64,000 bases of DNA, from positions 186,001-250,000 of the forward strand of contig NZ_HG964451.1 of NCBI RefSeq assembly GCF_000612725.1, written 5' to 3'. Each line of letters starts with the position of its first letter. Within the stretch, counting starts at the first letter, position 1. This document shows positions 47,701 through 56,346 of this stretch, one piece after another. The position numbers and the translations under genes were made by a program. The notes under the pieces were generated by a model. It was not told the DNA's origin. It made no database searches and saw only the letters and a list, made by a program, of their open reading frames with translations. This DNA comes from Mycolicibacterium austroafricanum (GTDB taxonomy: Bacteria > Actinomycetota > Actinomycetes > Mycobacteriales > Mycobacteriaceae).

Positions 47701-49281
47701 GGCGTGCCGATGGCGTTCCTGGAGCAGGTCGTCGACCCGCTGGGCGAACTGCTGTCGCGGTACGCCCGCACCAGGGGCCCGTTCACCACCGCCGAGGCGG
47801 CCGCCCGGTTCGGTCTGGGGCTGCGGGTGGCGGCCGACGTGCTGGGTCGGCTGGCCGTCGACGGCAAACTGGTCCGCGGCGAGTTCACCGATGCACCAAC
47901 TGATTCCGGTGGCCAATGGTGTGATGCCGAGGTGCTGCGCATCCTGCGGCGCCGCTCCCTGGCTGCGTTGCGGGCGCAGATCGAGCCGGTCAGCACGGCA
48001 GCGTTCGGACGCTTCCTGCCGGCGTGGCAGATGCTCGGCGGCGACGCGGTGTCGGGGGTCGACGGGCTGGCCGCGGTGATCGATCAGCTCGCCGGGGTGC
48101 CGATGCCGGCGTCGGCGGTCGAACCGTTGATCTTCGGGCAGCGGGTGCGCGACTACCAGCCCGGCATGCTCGACGAGCTGCTGGCTTCCGGCGAGGTGCT
48201 GTGGTCGGGCGTCGGTTCGCTGTCGACCGCCGACGGCTGGGTGGCCTTCCACCTCGCCGAGACCGCGCCGCTGTCGCTGGCCGCTTATGGTGACCTGGGT
48301 CTGACCGACATCCACCACGCCGTGCTGGCGGCACTCGCCGGCGGTGGCGCGTACTTCTTCCGCCAGCTCACCGTCGACGGGGTCGGCACGGAGTCGCTGA
48401 AAGAGGCGTTGTGGCAGCTGATCTGGGCTGGATACGTCGGCGGTGACACGTTCGCCCCGGTGCGGGCGCTGCTGGCCGGGGCCCGCGGTTCGGGCCCCCG
48501 CAAGTCGGCAACGCCGTCGCACCGGCACCGTCGCGCGCCCCGGCTGAGCCGCTACAGCCTGAGCACGTCGAGTCTCAGCGCGCACCGCGATTCCGACCCC
48601 ACCGTGGCGGGACGGTGGTCGGCGCTTCCGGTCGCAGAGGTGGACACCACGGTGCGGGCGCACTACCAGGCCGATCAGCTGCTGGCGCGGCACGGCGTGC
48701 TGACCAAGGGTGCGGTGGCCGGCGAGAACATCCCCGGCGGGTTCGCGTCGATGTACAAGGTGCTGACCACGATGGAAGAGGCGGGGCGGTGTCAGCGCGG
48801 CTATTTCGTCGAATCCCTCGGCGGTGCGCAGTTCGCCACCGCGAGCACGGTGGACCGGTTGCGCAGTCACGCCGACAGCATCGACGACCAACAGCACACC
48901 CTGCGGGCGGTTGCGCTCGCCGCGACCGACCCGGCCAACCCGTACGGCGCCGCGCTCCCGTGGCCTTCGCGCGACCCCGACGGCGACACCGCGCATCGTC
49001 CCGGCCGTAAGGCCGGTGCGCTGGTGGTGCTGGTCGACGGTGCGCTGGCGTGGTTCGTCGAACGCGGCGGCCGGTCGCTGCTGAGCTTCACCGCCGACGC
49101 CGAGACGTGCCATGCCGCGGCCGCGTCGCTGGCGGAACTGGTTTCGCGGCAACGGGTTCCGGGATTGCTGGTGGAGCGGATCGACGGGGCGCCGGTGCTG
49201 GAGGCCCGGGATTCGGCGGTGGCCGAGGCGCTGGTCCAGGTCGGGTTCGCGCGCACGCCCCGCGGGTTGCGGCTGCGCTGA
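44734..49281 (+). CDS. lhr: Lhr superfamily 2 DNA helicase
   Basis: 1,515 residues. ATG 44734 is preferred, five bases after AGGGG; ATG 44743 is three codons later. Helicase motifs: [16 protein letters not shown] (I), [18 protein letters not shown] (II, DEVH), [17 protein letters not shown] (III), [32 protein letters not shown] (V) and [13 protein letters not shown] (VI). The long C-terminal extension with winged-helix and Lhr-specific domains is complete. Mycobacterial Lhr is an ATP-driven 3'-to-5' translocase linked to DNA repair after mitomycin C. nei2 overlaps its stop. Confidence 0.96.
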   Translation: MERMPATTDPLSRFSALTREWFTGTFVKPTPAQAQAWSTIADGDNTLVIAPTGSGKTLAAFLWAIDGLAREPAAKRGTRVLYVSPLKALAVDVERNLRTPLTGISRIAERTGQQPPAISVGVRSGDTTPSKRRELITKPPDILITTPESLFLMLTSAARETLSQVQTVIVDEVHAVAGTKRGAHLAVSLERLDAMLPKRAQRIGLSATVRPPEEVARFLSGAAPTTIVAPPAAKTFDLTVQVPVPDMANLENNSIWPEVEQRIVDLVEAHNSSIVFANSRRLAERLTARLNEIHAERLGVELGGANPGVAGGAPAHLMGSGQTYGAEPLLARAHHGSVSKEARADVEEALKSGRLKAVVATSSLELGIDMGAVDLVIQVETPPSVASGLQRIGRAGHQVGEISQGVLFPKHRTDLIGCAVSVQRMLAGQIETMRVPANPLDVLAQHTVAACALEPINADAWFDTVRRSAPFATLPRSAFEATLDLLSGKYPSTEFAELRPRIVYDRDTGTLTSRPGAQRLAVTSGGAIPDRGLFTVFLASSADSEKPSRVGELDEEMVYESRPGDVISLGATSWRITEITHDRVLVIPAPGEPARLPFWRGDGVGRPAELGAAIGAFTGELARMDRPAFESRCQQVGFDVFATDNLWKLISEQREATSAVPSDTTLVVERFRDELGDWRVILHSPYGLRVHGPLALAVGKRLYERYGIDEKPTASDDGIIVRLPDTDDTAPGADIFVFDADEIEPLVTAEVSSSALFASRFRECAARALLLPRRHPGKRSPLWHQRQRAAQLLDVAKGYPDFPIVLEAVRECLQDVYDVPTLTALMGRIAQRRVRLLEVETPTPSPFAASLLFGYVGAFMYEGDSPLAERRAAALSLDPTLLAELLGRVELRELLDADVVATTARQLQHLTPERLARDAEGVADLLRLLGPLTTEEIAARCVVSEVGGWLEGLLGAKRAVQVSFAGQSWWAAVEDIGRLRDGVGVAVPVGVPMAFLEQVVDPLGELLSRYARTRGPFTTAEAAARFGLGLRVAADVLGRLAVDGKLVRGEFTDAPTDSGGQWCDAEVLRILRRRSLAALRAQIEPVSTAAFGRFLPAWQMLGGDAVSGVDGLAAVIDQLAGVPMPASAVEPLIFGQRVRDYQPGMLDELLASGEVLWSGVGSLSTADGWVAFHLAETAPLSLAAYGDLGLTDIHHAVLAALAGGGAYFFRQLTVDGVGTESLKEALWQLIWAGYVGGDTFAPVRALLAGARGSGPRKSATPSHRHRRAPRLSRYSLSTSSLSAHRDSDPTVAGRWSALPVAEVDTTVRAHYQADQLLARHGVLTKGAVAGENIPGGFASMYKVLTTMEEAGRCQRGYFVESLGGAQFATASTVDRLRSHADSIDDQQHTLRAVALAATDPANPYGAALPWPSRDPDGDTAHRPGRKAGALVVLVDGALAWFVERGGRSLLSFTADAETCHAAAASLAELVSRQRVPGLLVERIDGAPVLEARDSAVAEALVQVGFARTPRGLRLR

Positions 49282-50033
49282 TGCCCGAGGGCGACACCGT
49301 CTACCGCACCGCGGCGAAACTACGGGAGGCGTTGGAGGGCCGGGAGCTGACCCGCTGCGATGTCCGTGTCCCCCGCTATGCGGCCGTCGATCTGAGCGGA
49401 CAGACGGTCGACGAGGTGCTCAGCCGCGGCAAGCACCTGTTCATCCGCGTCGGGCAGGCCAGCATCCATTCGCACCTGAAGATGGACGGCGCGTGGGTGA
49501 TCGGCCGGGTTCGGGTGCCGTCCTACAAGATCCGCATCGTGTTGGAGACGGCGCGGTCCCGCGCGTCCGGCGTCGACCTCGGTGTGCTGGAGATCCTCGA
49601 CCGCGCCACCGACATGGAGGCCGTCGCGCATCTGGGACCCGACCTGCTCGGCCCCGACTGGTCGGCTCCGGTCGCGGCAGCCAATCTCGTCGCCGACCCG
49701 TCACGGCCGGTGGCCGAGGCGCTGCTGGATCAGCGGGTGATGGCCGGAGTGGGCAACGTGTACGCCAACGAACTGTGCTTTGTGTTCGGACTGCGGCCCG
49801 GCACCGCCGTCGGCGAACTGGCCGACCCGGTGCGGGTCGCGAGTCGGGCGCAGCAGATGTTGTGGCTCAACAGGTTACGGGTGAACCGCACCACCACCGG
49901 AAACACCCGCCCCGGCCAGGACGTGTGGGTGTACGGCCGGGCCGGGCTGCCCTGCCGTCGCTGTGGCACCCCGATCGAAACGGACAAGGGCGGCGACCGG
50001 GTCACCTACTGGTGCCCCACCTGCCAACGCTGA
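49281..50033 (+). CDS. nei2: Formamidopyrimidine/endonuclease VIII-type DNA glycosylase
   Basis: 250 residues, ATG overlapping the last base of the lhr stop (TGATG). N-terminal [13 protein letters not shown] gives the catalytic Pro and Glu. The H2TH motif is [20 protein letters not shown], and the zinc finger is CRRCGTPIE...YWCPTC near the C-terminus. Removes oxidised pyrimidines and nicks the abasic site. Coupled to lhr, as remembered for Rv3296-Rv3297, so both probably act in DNA repair. A palindrome (50044) starts ten bases after its stop. Confidence 0.94.
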   Translation: MPEGDTVYRTAAKLREALEGRELTRCDVRVPRYAAVDLSGQTVDEVLSRGKHLFIRVGQASIHSHLKMDGAWVIGRVRVPSYKIRIVLETARSRASGVDLGVLEILDRATDMEAVAHLGPDLLGPDWSAPVAAANLVADPSRPVAEALLDQRVMAGVGNVYANELCFVFGLRPGTAVGELADPVRVASRAQQMLWLNRLRVNRTTTGNTRPGQDVWVYGRAGLPCRRCGTPIETDKGGDRVTYWCPTCQR

Positions 50034-50043
50034 ATCCCAATCC

Positions 50044-50108
50044 CCGCCGAAATTGCATTCCAGCAGCGAAAGTTCGAGTAGAACCCTGCGCCAACGCAAT
50101 CTCGGCGG
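50044..50108. repeat. Palindrome R2, left end of element B
   Basis: CCGCCGAAATTGC pairs with GCAATCTCGGCGG with one mismatch. The centre contains CGAAAGTTCGAGTAG, shared with R3 and R4 and in reverse orientation in R6. Starts ten bases after the nei2 stop. Confidence 0.9.
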
Positions 50109-50171
50109 GGGCCTGTGGACAACTCGTGCGCGCGGCGCTGATCCGTCGGAGTCGGTGCCGATCATCGCGAC

Positions 50172-51095
50172 ATGGGAAACATCATCATCGGGACCGAAGC
50201 GGTGGCCACGGGCGTCGTCACCCGTCACGAACTCCAACGCTGGTATCGGCCGATCTATCGCAACGTCCACGCCCCGAAGGTCCCGGCGCCGACACTGCGC
50301 GATCGCGCTGAAGGCGCCTGGCTGTACTCGCAGCGCGCCGGAATCCTCACCGGGCTTGCCGCCGCGGCGCTACACGGGTCGGCCTGGATCGACGACGACA
50401 TCGACGTAGAGCTGATCTACAAGTGCCCGCGGCCGCCGACGGGCATCATCGCCCGAAACGAACGCATCGCGCCGGACGAATGGCAGGCACTGAGCGGCAT
50501 ACCCGTGACCACCCCGACGCGCACGGCGTACGACCTTGGTCGGTTCCGCCCCGACCACGAGGCACTGGGGCGCCTCGACGCGCTGATGCGCGCGCGGCCC
50601 TATTCGATCGACGACGTGACGGCACTCACCCTGCGGTACAAGGGCGCTCGCGGAGTTGCACGGCTCAAGGCCCTGCTGCCCTACATCGACGGCGGCGCCG
50701 AGTCACCCCGCGAATCGTGGTGGCGAAAGCTGGTGATCGACTCCGGATTCCCGACACCAGCCACCCAGATCCAGGTGGTCGACGAGAACGGCGCGCACGT
50801 CCGGTTTGTCGACTTCGGCTGGCCCGACTTCCTGGTCGCGTTCGAATACGACGGCGACCACCACCAGTCCAGCCGTGCGCAGTATCTCAAGGACCGGCGC
50901 GTCCTGCCCGAGCTGCGACGACTCAACTGGCACGTCACCGCCGTCGTCAAGGAAGACGACCCCGTGCTCGTGATCAACCGGCTCAACGCGGCGATGCGGG
51001 CGCGAGGCTGGCGCGGCACCGTGCAGATCCCGTCATACGCGTACGCGGCGCGACATCGCGCCGAGATTGCGGCCAGGCAGGAAAAGTTCGAGTAG
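50172..51095 (+). CDS. DUF559-type PD-(D/E)XK nuclease with AbiEi-like N-terminus (copy B)
   Basis: 307 residues. The N-terminal 80 residues resemble an AbiEi-type winged helix (IIIGTEAVATGVVTRHELQR, LTGLAAAALHGSAWID). The C-terminal nuclease core has GGAESPRESWW (Glu181), RFVDFGWPDF (Asp214), FEYDGDHH (Glu225, Asp227, His230-231), the full set expected for a DUF559/Vsr-like fold. The last 13 codons (RAEIAARQEKFE) and the TAG lie in palindrome R3, in a different reading frame from copy A. DNA nicking or cleavage is inferred. Ends are bounded by perfect inverted repeats. Confidence 0.78.
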   Translation: MGNIIIGTEAVATGVVTRHELQRWYRPIYRNVHAPKVPAPTLRDRAEGAWLYSQRAGILTGLAAAALHGSAWIDDDIDVELIYKCPRPPTGIIARNERIAPDEWQALSGIPVTTPTRTAYDLGRFRPDHEALGRLDALMRARPYSIDDVTALTLRYKGARGVARLKALLPYIDGGAESPRESWWRKLVIDSGFPTPATQIQVVDENGAHVRFVDFGWPDFLVAFEYDGDHHQSSRAQYLKDRRVLPELRRLNWHVTAVVKEDDPVLVINRLNAAMRARGWRGTVQIPSYAYAARHRAEIAARQEKFE

Positions 51096-51120
51096 CGGCC
51101 TGCTGGAATGCAATTTCGGC
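51057..51120. repeat. Palindrome R3, right end of element B
   Basis: CGCCGAGATTGC / GCAATTTCGGCG arms with one mismatch, a second inner pair near GGCAG / CTGCT, and the centre AAAGTTCGAGTAG. The nuclease stop codon lies inside, and the stop of the next gene (51126) is six bases away. Confidence 0.9.
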
Positions 51121-51125
51121 GGTGG

Positions 51126-51551
51126 TTAGACCGTGCAGTCGACGCCTGCGACGTCCGTCGCGATCACGCAGGCTGACGGGTTGGACAGCTTCCAGGCGCC
51201 GTCCTGGTCCACCCAGTAGATGTCGTGGGTCTTGGTGCCGAAGATCGGGATCGTCACCGCGAGCTGCGCGTCGAGCCGGTCACCGTTGGGCACCGGGTTC
51301 TGCACCTGCCAGTTGACCATGCCGCCATAGGAGTTCAGCCGATTGGCGATGTTGTCGGCGGTCGGCACCGCTGACTGCCCGCCGGCAAGCTTGGCGGCAC
51401 GTTCGCTCGCCGGGGCGCCGGTGTTCAGCACCTGCCGCAGCTCGGAGGTGAGCTGGCCGGCATCCGGCACCGCCGGTTCGGCCGACGCCACGCCCATACC
51501 GCCAAACGCACCCGCGGCCACCACCGACATCGCCGCCAACGCAACACGCAT
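51126..51551 (-). CDS. MTB12-like (CFP-2 family) secreted protein
   Basis: 141 residues from the ATG at 51551 with AAGGAAG seven bases upstream. Signal peptide ends near GVASA. The mature part PDAGQLTSELRQVLNTGAPASERAAKLAGG is close to remembered MTB12 (Rv2376c, low-molecular-weight antigen), followed by a cystatin-like beta fold (NWQVQNPVPNGDRLDAQLAVTIP, YWVDQDGAWKLS). Two C-terminal Cys could form a disulfide. It lies between palindromes R3 and R4. Exported; function unknown. Confidence 0.86.
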   Translation of the reverse strand: MRVALAAMSVVAAGAFGGMGVASAEPAVPDAGQLTSELRQVLNTGAPASERAAKLAGGQSAVPTADNIANRLNSYGGMVNWQVQNPVPNGDRLDAQLAVTIPIFGTKTHDIYWVDQDGAWKLSNPSACVIATDVAGVDCTV

Positions 51552-51633
51552 CAATTGCTTCCTTCCCCACAGAGATCCGACCCGTCGCACACCCCACCAC
51601 GCGGCGGACCGCGCCACAAGACCTACGTCCGGG

Positions 51634-51696
51634 CGCCGAGATTGCAGCCAGGCAGCACAAGTTCGAGTAGCGGCCTGCTGGAATGCAATTTCGCGG
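51634..51696. repeat. Solo intergenic palindrome R4
   Basis: Arms CGCCGAGATTGC and GCAATTTCGCGG with the centre AAGTTCGAGTAG; nearly identical to R3, with one base lost in the right arm. It ends one base before the stop of the desaturase gene (51698). Confidence 0.9.
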
Positions 51697-51697
51697 A

Positions 51698-52831
51698 CTA
51701 GAAGGGCAGGGCGAACTTGATGATCTTGCGCACCACGGTCCCGAACTGGTGCGGCAGGGAGCCCTTGTTGTAGGGCACGCCGTAGCGCTCGCAGATCTCC
51801 TGAACCTTCGGCGCGATCTCGGCGTGCCGGAAGGCCGGGATGTCCGGGAACAGGTGGTGCTCGATCTGGAAGCTCAGGTTGCCGCTCAAGATGTGGAACA
51901 GCTTGCCACCGGTCAGGTTCGCCGACCCCAGCACCTGACGGAAGTACCACTGCCCGCGCGTCTCGGCCTTGGTCTCCTCGATGGAGAACTCTTGGACGTC
52001 TTCCGGGAAGTGCCCGCAGAAGATGATCATGTACGCCCACACATTGCGCATCAGGTTGGCGGTCATGTTGCCCGCGAACACCCACGGCGCGAACGGCCCG
52101 GCCAGCAGCGGGAACGCCACGTAATCCTTCAGCGTCTGCCGCTTGGTCTTGCGCCAGATCCCTTCGAGGATCTCGCGCTTGTCCGTCAGCGTGATCTCAC
52201 CGGCGGCGATCTTCTCGCTTTCCATCTCGTGCAGCGCCACTCCGTATTGGAACAGCACCATCAGCAGAAACGCGTACACCGGGTTGCCCAGGTAGTACGG
52301 CCGCCACTTCTGGTCGGAGCTCATACGCAGGATTCCGTAACCGATGTCGCGGTCCAGCCCGACGATGTTGGTATACGTGTGGTGCATGTAGTTGTGCGAG
52401 TGACGCCACTGGTCAGCCGGGCACGCGGTATCCCACTCGAAGCCCTTGCTGGAGATCGCCGGATCGCCCATCCAGTCGTACTGGCCGTGCATGACGTTGT
52501 GGCCGATCTCCATGTTGTCGATGATCTTGCTCAGGCCGAGCATCGCCGTGCCCGCAAGCCAGAACGGCGGGAAGATGCCACCGAAGAGCAGTGCCCGGCC
52601 ACCGATCTCAAGTCCGCGCTGCGCCTTGATCATCTTCCGGATGTAGGTGGCATCGCGTTCGCCGAGGTCGGCGATCACGCTGTCTTTGAGCGCGTCGAGT
52701 TCCCGGCCGAACGCCTCGGCCTGCTCGGGGGTCAGGGTGACGGTCTTGCCTGCCACCGTCTTGGTGATGGTCTGTTGCGTCGGGGTGGTTTGTTGGGTCG
52801 GGGTGGTCGGGGTTTCCAGGACTTCGGTCAT
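51698..52831 (-). CDS. desA3: DesA3-type membrane stearoyl-CoA delta-9 desaturase
   Basis: 377 residues from the ATG at 52831. Three His boxes of integral-membrane desaturases are present: GHNVMH, HSHNYMHHTYTN and QIEHH, between about four membrane helices. A Thr/Gln-rich N-terminus (TPTQQTTPTQQTITK) precedes the fold. DesA3 inserts the delta-9 double bond into stearoyl-CoA using electrons from the neighbouring reductase. The reductase gene lies 97 bp upstream on the same strand, with palindrome R5 in the gap, and the TetR gene is divergent from it. Symbol by similarity to Rv3229c, which lies elsewhere in M. tuberculosis. Confidence 0.9.
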   Translation of the reverse strand: MTEVLETPTTPTQQTTPTQQTITKTVAGKTVTLTPEQAEAFGRELDALKDSVIADLGERDATYIRKMIKAQRGLEIGGRALLFGGIFPPFWLAGTAMLGLSKIIDNMEIGHNVMHGQYDWMGDPAISSKGFEWDTACPADQWRHSHNYMHHTYTNIVGLDRDIGYGILRMSSDQKWRPYYLGNPVYAFLLMVLFQYGVALHEMESEKIAAGEITLTDKREILEGIWRKTKRQTLKDYVAFPLLAGPFAPWVFAGNMTANLMRNVWAYMIIFCGHFPEDVQEFSIEETKAETRGQWYFRQVLGSANLTGGKLFHILSGNLSFQIEHHLFPDIPAFRHAEIAPKVQEICERYGVPYNKGSLPHQFGTVVRKIIKFALPF

Positions 52832-52864
52832 GATCTCCCTCTCTCGGTGTGTCGGTCGGTCGGT

Positions 52865-52928
52865 CGCCGAGATTGCATCCAGCGCGACGATTCGACGACT
52901 TGGCACGCGTGGAATGCGATTTCGGCGG
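52865..52928. repeat. Solo intergenic palindrome R5
   Basis: CGCCGAGATTGCATCC and GGAATGCGATTTCGGCGG arms, imperfect, with a divergent centre. Ends at the base before the stop of the reductase gene (52929), inside the probable reductase-desaturase transcript. Confidence 0.85.
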
Positions 52929-53969
52929 TTATAGGGCGACATCGACGTCGCCCACCGGTGCGGACACGCAGATCTGCACGTCTTCCTCCTCGGTCGAGGA
53001 GACCACGCCGGTGATGACGTTGCGCACCGCGCCACTGGTCTTGCGGCGCGTGCAGGAGAAGCAGATGCCCATCCGGCAGCCGCTCTCCGGGGTCAGGCCC
53101 GCGTCCTCGGCCTGGTTGAGCAGCGGTCGGCCGTCGTCGACGACGTCGACGCCGCTTTCGGTGAAAGTGACACGGCCACCGGATGATTCACCGCTGAGCA
53201 CCGGTGGCACGAAGCTCTCCGACGCCGCGTCCGGGTAGACCTCTCGGACGGCATCGACGAGCGCCGGCGGCCCGCACACGTAGACCGCCTGCGGTTCGAT
53301 CCCAGCTCGCTCGAATCGCGGGGGCAGGTCGGAGCCGGTGGTGTCGCGGGTGTAGCCATGCAGCACAGTCACATTCGGCATCTCGCTGGCGATGCCGGCG
53401 AGCTCGTCGCGGTAGCACGCCTCCTGGGCCGACCGCGCGTAGTGGACGAACACCACCTCACCGGCGTGCCGGCGTGCCCGCAGCGTGCGCAGCATCGACA
53501 TCACCGGGGTGATGCCGCTGCCTCCCGACACGAACAGGGTGGGTCCGGGAATGGCCGGCAGAGTGAAATCCCCGGCCACCGAGTCCAGGCCGACGACCAT
53601 GCCGACCCGCGCGCGCTCGAACAGGTAGGTGGACACCAGGCCGCCGTCATGGCGGCCGATCGTCAACTCCAGGTACGGGTCGGTGTCGGCGTTGGCCGGC
53701 GAATAGGGCCGGGTGCGGCGGCGGCCGTCGATGTCGACGGAGACGTTGACGTGCTGACCGGCGCGGAACCCGGCGAACGCCCGGTTGGGCGCCAGCGTCA
53801 GCGTCACGCTGCGCGGCGTGCTGCGCCGCACCCCGACGACCCGGGCGCGGGCCTGCCCGCGCGTCCAGGTCGGGTCGACCAGCTCGGTGTAGCGGTCGAC
53901 GCCGTGCGGACCGGTCAGCAGGTCCAGCAGGGCGGACCGCCGCACCTTGGTCAAAGTTTCAGTGAACAT
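52929..53969 (-). CDS. Ferredoxin-reductase-type electron donor for DesA3 (Rv3230c-like)
   Basis: 346 residues from the ATG at 53969; an extension to 54035 overlaps the divergent promoter and is rejected. FAD-binding domain (RTRPYSPANA), NAD(P)H-binding domain (LFVSGGSGITPVMSMLRTL, AVYVCGPPALVDAV) and a C-terminal [2Fe-2S] domain with CRMGICFSCTRRK and a fourth Cys (QICVSA). Passes electrons from NADPH to the desaturase. Two TetR-like half-palindromes lie at its start, so the divergent TetR probably represses the operon. Confidence 0.92.
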   Translation of the reverse strand: MFTETLTKVRRSALLDLLTGPHGVDRYTELVDPTWTRGQARARVVGVRRSTPRSVTLTLAPNRAFAGFRAGQHVNVSVDIDGRRRTRPYSPANADTDPYLELTIGRHDGGLVSTYLFERARVGMVVGLDSVAGDFTLPAIPGPTLFVSGGSGITPVMSMLRTLRARRHAGEVVFVHYARSAQEACYRDELAGIASEMPNVTVLHGYTRDTTGSDLPPRFERAGIEPQAVYVCGPPALVDAVREVYPDAASESFVPPVLSGESSGGRVTFTESGVDVVDDGRPLLNQAEDAGLTPESGCRMGICFSCTRRKTSGAVRNVITGVVSSTEEEDVQICVSAPVGDVDVAL

Positions 53970-54043
53970 ATGTACACCGTGCGCGCCTACCGCCCTGCAG
54001 GTCAAGAGATCGCCGCAGGCTGTGGTAGGTTTCACACAGTGAA
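53958..54043. promoter_or_regulatory. Divergent control region with two TTCAC-type operators and a leaderless promoter
   Basis: TTCAGTGAA (53958-53966) lies at the reductase start, and TTCACACAGTGAA (54031-54043), a 5-3-5 palindrome, covers the start of the TetR gene. TAGGTT (54026-54031) ends seven bases before the TetR GTG. Binding of the TetR protein to both sites would couple its own and the reductase-desaturase transcription. Inferred from position and symmetry. Confidence 0.55.
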
Positions 54044-54707
54044 CAGTCGTACGCCCAGCTCACGCTCGGGCCGCTCCCGATCGCGGGAGAAGGACACGCT
54101 GTCGCGAGAGGAACGCAAGGAGGCCACCCGCCGCGCGATCGTCGCGGCGGCGCTGAGCCTGCTCGCCGAACGCAGTTTCAGCGGGTTGAGCCTGCGCGAA
54201 GTCACCCGCGAGGCCGGCATCGTGCCGGCGGCGTTCTACCGGCACTTCGAATCGATGGAAGCGCTCGGCCTCGTCCTGATCGACGAGTCGTTCCGCGCCC
54301 TGCGCGAGATGCTGCGCGGCGCCCGGGCCGGAAAGCTGGACCCGAACCGGGTGATCGAATCCTCGGTCGACATCCTCATCGACAGTGTCCAGCAGCGTCG
54401 CGAGCACTGGCGCTTCATCGGCCGGGAACGCTCGACGGGCGTCACGGTGCTGCGGTACGCGATCCGCACCGAAATCCGGCTCATCACTTCGGAACTGGCC
54501 ATCGACCTGGCGCGCTTCCCCAACCTGAACACCTGGAGCAGCGAGGACCTCAACATCCTGGCCAGCGTGTTCGTCAACTCGATGATCGTCATCGCCGAGT
54601 CATTGGAAGACGCCACCGACCCCGCGAGCATCGCCGAGATCCGCCGGATCGCGATCAAACAACTGCGGATGATCACCGTCGGCGTGGCGGGCTGGCGCAG
54701 CAGTTAA
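54039..54707 (+). CDS. TetR-family regulator of the desaturase operon
   Basis: 222 residues, GTG at 54039, leaderless. The basic N-terminus (SRSGRSRSREKD) precedes the HTH (EATRRAIVAAALSLLAERSFSGLSLREVTREAGIVPAAFYRHFESMEAL). The C-terminal helices have RREHWRFIGRERSTGVTVLRYAIRTEIRLI, as in FabR-like regulators of unsaturated fatty-acid genes. It is divergent from the DesA3 reductase, with symmetrical operators in between. The link to fatty acid or acyl-CoA sensing is inferred. Confidence 0.87.
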   Translation: MNSRTPSSRSGRSRSREKDTLSREERKEATRRAIVAAALSLLAERSFSGLSLREVTREAGIVPAAFYRHFESMEALGLVLIDESFRALREMLRGARAGKLDPNRVIESSVDILIDSVQQRREHWRFIGRERSTGVTVLRYAIRTEIRLITSELAIDLARFPNLNTWSSEDLNILASVFVNSMIVIAESLEDATDPASIAEIRRIAIKQLRMITVGVAGWRSS

Positions 54708-54708
54708 C

Positions 54709-55497
54709 GTGACGGGCATGTCGTCCGTCGTCGAAGTCACCCGACCCCTTCCCGAGATCACCGTGGTCACGCTCAACCGGCCCGACAAGCTCAACGCGCT
54801 GTCCTACGAGCTGGTCGAGACTCTGCACGACGCGCTGGACGCGGTGGCCGCCGACAACACCTGCCGCGTGGTGGTGCTGACCGGTGCCGGGCGCGGCTTC
54901 TGCTCCGGGCTCGACCTGAGCGCGCCCAACCCCGAGGAGACGGGCGGCGGCACCGAGTTCCCCCGCTCGGGCATGCGGTGGCAGGAACGCATCGCGGACC
55001 TGACCGCCAAGCTCCACCGGCTGCGCCAGCCGGCGATCGCGGCGGTCAACGGTGTCGCCTACGGCGGCGGACTCGGTATCGCCGCGGCGTGCGACATCCG
55101 TGTCGCGTCGCCGTCGGCGCGGTTCTGCACGCAGTTCATCAAGCTCGGCCTCGGCGGCTGCGACATCGGGGTCAGCTACACCCTGCCGCGCATCCTCGGC
55201 GCCGGGCCGGCGTTCGACATGATCCTGACCGCACGCGCGGTCGACGCCGACGAGGCGTTGCGGCTCGGCCTGGTGTCACGAGTCGCGGATTCGGCACTGG
55301 ATGAGGCGTTGGCCGTCGCTGAAACACTGTGCGGTTTCGGCAAATTCGGCGTCGAGTCGACCAAGCAGGTGCTGTGGGCCAACCTCGAAGCGTCCAGCCT
55401 GGAGGCCGCGCTGCATCTGGAGAACCGCAGCCAGATCCTGGCGTCGACCAGCGGCGAGATGCGCGAGGCGGCCGCCAAGATCCTACGCAAGCCCTAA
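54709..55497 (+). CDS. Enoyl-CoA hydratase/isomerase family protein
   Basis: 262 residues starting one base after the TetR stop; MSSVVEVTRP at 54718 is a possible later start. Crotonase motifs: TLNRPDKLNALSYELVETL, VLTGAGRGFCSGLDLSAPN (first oxyanion-hole strand), AAVNGVAYGGGLGIAAACDIRVAS (second) and LGLGGCDIGVSYTLPR. The usual catalytic Glu after the second oxyanion loop is replaced here by the GCDIG stretch, seen in several mycobacterial EchA proteins, so exact activity is open. Co-transcription with the TetR gene is likely. Confidence 0.87.
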   Translation: MTGMSSVVEVTRPLPEITVVTLNRPDKLNALSYELVETLHDALDAVAADNTCRVVVLTGAGRGFCSGLDLSAPNPEETGGGTEFPRSGMRWQERIADLTAKLHRLRQPAIAAVNGVAYGGGLGIAAACDIRVASPSARFCTQFIKLGLGGCDIGVSYTLPRILGAGPAFDMILTARAVDADEALRLGLVSRVADSALDEALAVAETLCGFGKFGVESTKQVLWANLEASSLEAALHLENRSQILASTSGEMREAAAKILRKP

Positions 55498-55500
55498 CCC

Positions 55501-55564
55501 CCGCCGAAATTGCATTCCAGCAGGCGTCTACTCGAACTTTCGCTGCTGGAATGCAATTTCGGCG
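55501..55564. repeat. Solo intergenic palindrome R6
   Basis: Left arm CCGCCGAAATTGCATTCC plus AGCAG pairs perfectly over 22 bases with the right arm around a 19-base centre holding CTACTCGAACTTTCG, the reverse of the centre in R2-R4. It starts four bases after the enoyl-CoA hydratase stop and ends 12 bases before the convergent SDR stop. Confidence 0.95.
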
Positions 55565-55575
55565 AGAACGGGGGG

Positions 55576-56346
55576 TCAGCGCGGGGTGCCGCCGCCGTCG
55601 GCGATGATGACCTGGCCGGTGATGTAGCTTCCGGCATCCGATGTCAGAAGCAGTGCGGCGCCGACCATTTCGTCAGGGGTCGCCAACCGGCCCAGCAGCG
55701 TGCCGCCGACCATCCCGTCGATCGCCTCCTGCGGATTCTTGCGCATCATGTCGGTGTCCACCGGTCCGGGCGCCAACGCGTTGACCCGGATGCCGTGATG
55801 GACGAACTCGGCTGCCATCGACCGGGTGAACGACATCATGGCGGCCTTCATCGACGCGTAGATCGACAACATCGGCGCGAAGATGAACGCGCCGACGGAC
55901 ACCATGTTCAGCACCGCGGCATGCTCGCTGGCCTTCAGGTGCGGCAGCGCCTCCTGCACGAGCATCACCGGGCCGCGCAGATTCACCTCGAACGACTTCG
56001 TCAGCGCGTCGACGGTCATGTGCCCGAACGGCTGCGCCAACGGATTGGCCGCGTTGTTGACCAGCACATCCACCCCGCCGAACTCGGCGACGGTGCGCTC
56101 GACGAGCGCGCCGAGGTCGTCGACCTCGCCGAGATGGGTGGGTACCCCGATCGCCGAGCCGCCCAGCTCCCGCAGGTGCCGGGCCGTCTCCTCACAGGCA
56201 TCGGCCTTACGGCTGGCCACCACGACGCGCGCACCCGCCAGTACATACCCCTCGGCCAGCGCCAGCCCGATCCCGCGGGTGCCGCCGGTGACGACGACGG
56301 TCCGGTCGGTCATGTCGAACAGCCGGTCGAACGAAGCGCGATCCAC
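55576..56346 (-). CDS. Short-chain dehydrogenase/reductase
   Basis: 256 residues from the GTG at 56346, which overlaps the TAG of the upstream gene; a TTG at 56355 and the ATG at 56313 are alternatives. SDR motifs are intact: VVVTGGTRGIGLALAEGYVLAG, LVNNAANPLAQ, NMVSVGA, YASMK (catalytic Tyr and Lys) and VNALAPGPVDTDMM. The substrate is not predicted by the sequence. Neighbours (enoyl-CoA hydratase, TetR, desaturase) suggest lipid metabolism. Confidence 0.9.
   Translation of the reverse strand: MDRASFDRLFDMTDRTVVVTGGTRGIGLALAEGYVLAGARVVVASRKADACEETARHLRELGGSAIGVPTHLGEVDDLGALVERTVAEFGGVDVLVNNAANPLAQPFGHMTVDALTKSFEVNLRGPVMLVQEALPHLKASEHAAVLNMVSVGAFIFAPMLSIYASMKAAMMSFTRSMAAEFVHHGIRVNALAPGPVDTDMMRKNPQEAIDGMVGGTLLGRLATPDEMVGAALLLTSDAGSYITGQVIIADGGGTPR

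Larger units (their letters stand above)
50044..51120 (+). mobile_element. Candidate palindrome-bounded nuclease element B
   Basis: A 1,077 bp unit whose ends are a perfect 23 bp inverted pair (50044-50066 and 51098-51120; outer part CCGCCGAAATTGCATTCC). Each end is also one arm of a palindrome of about 65 bp (50044-50108 and 51057-51120), and the two palindromes are in the same orientation. The single gene inside encodes the DUF559-type nuclease. The layout repeats that of element A in the 24.5-25.5 kb region. No target duplication was identified. Confidence 0.62.
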
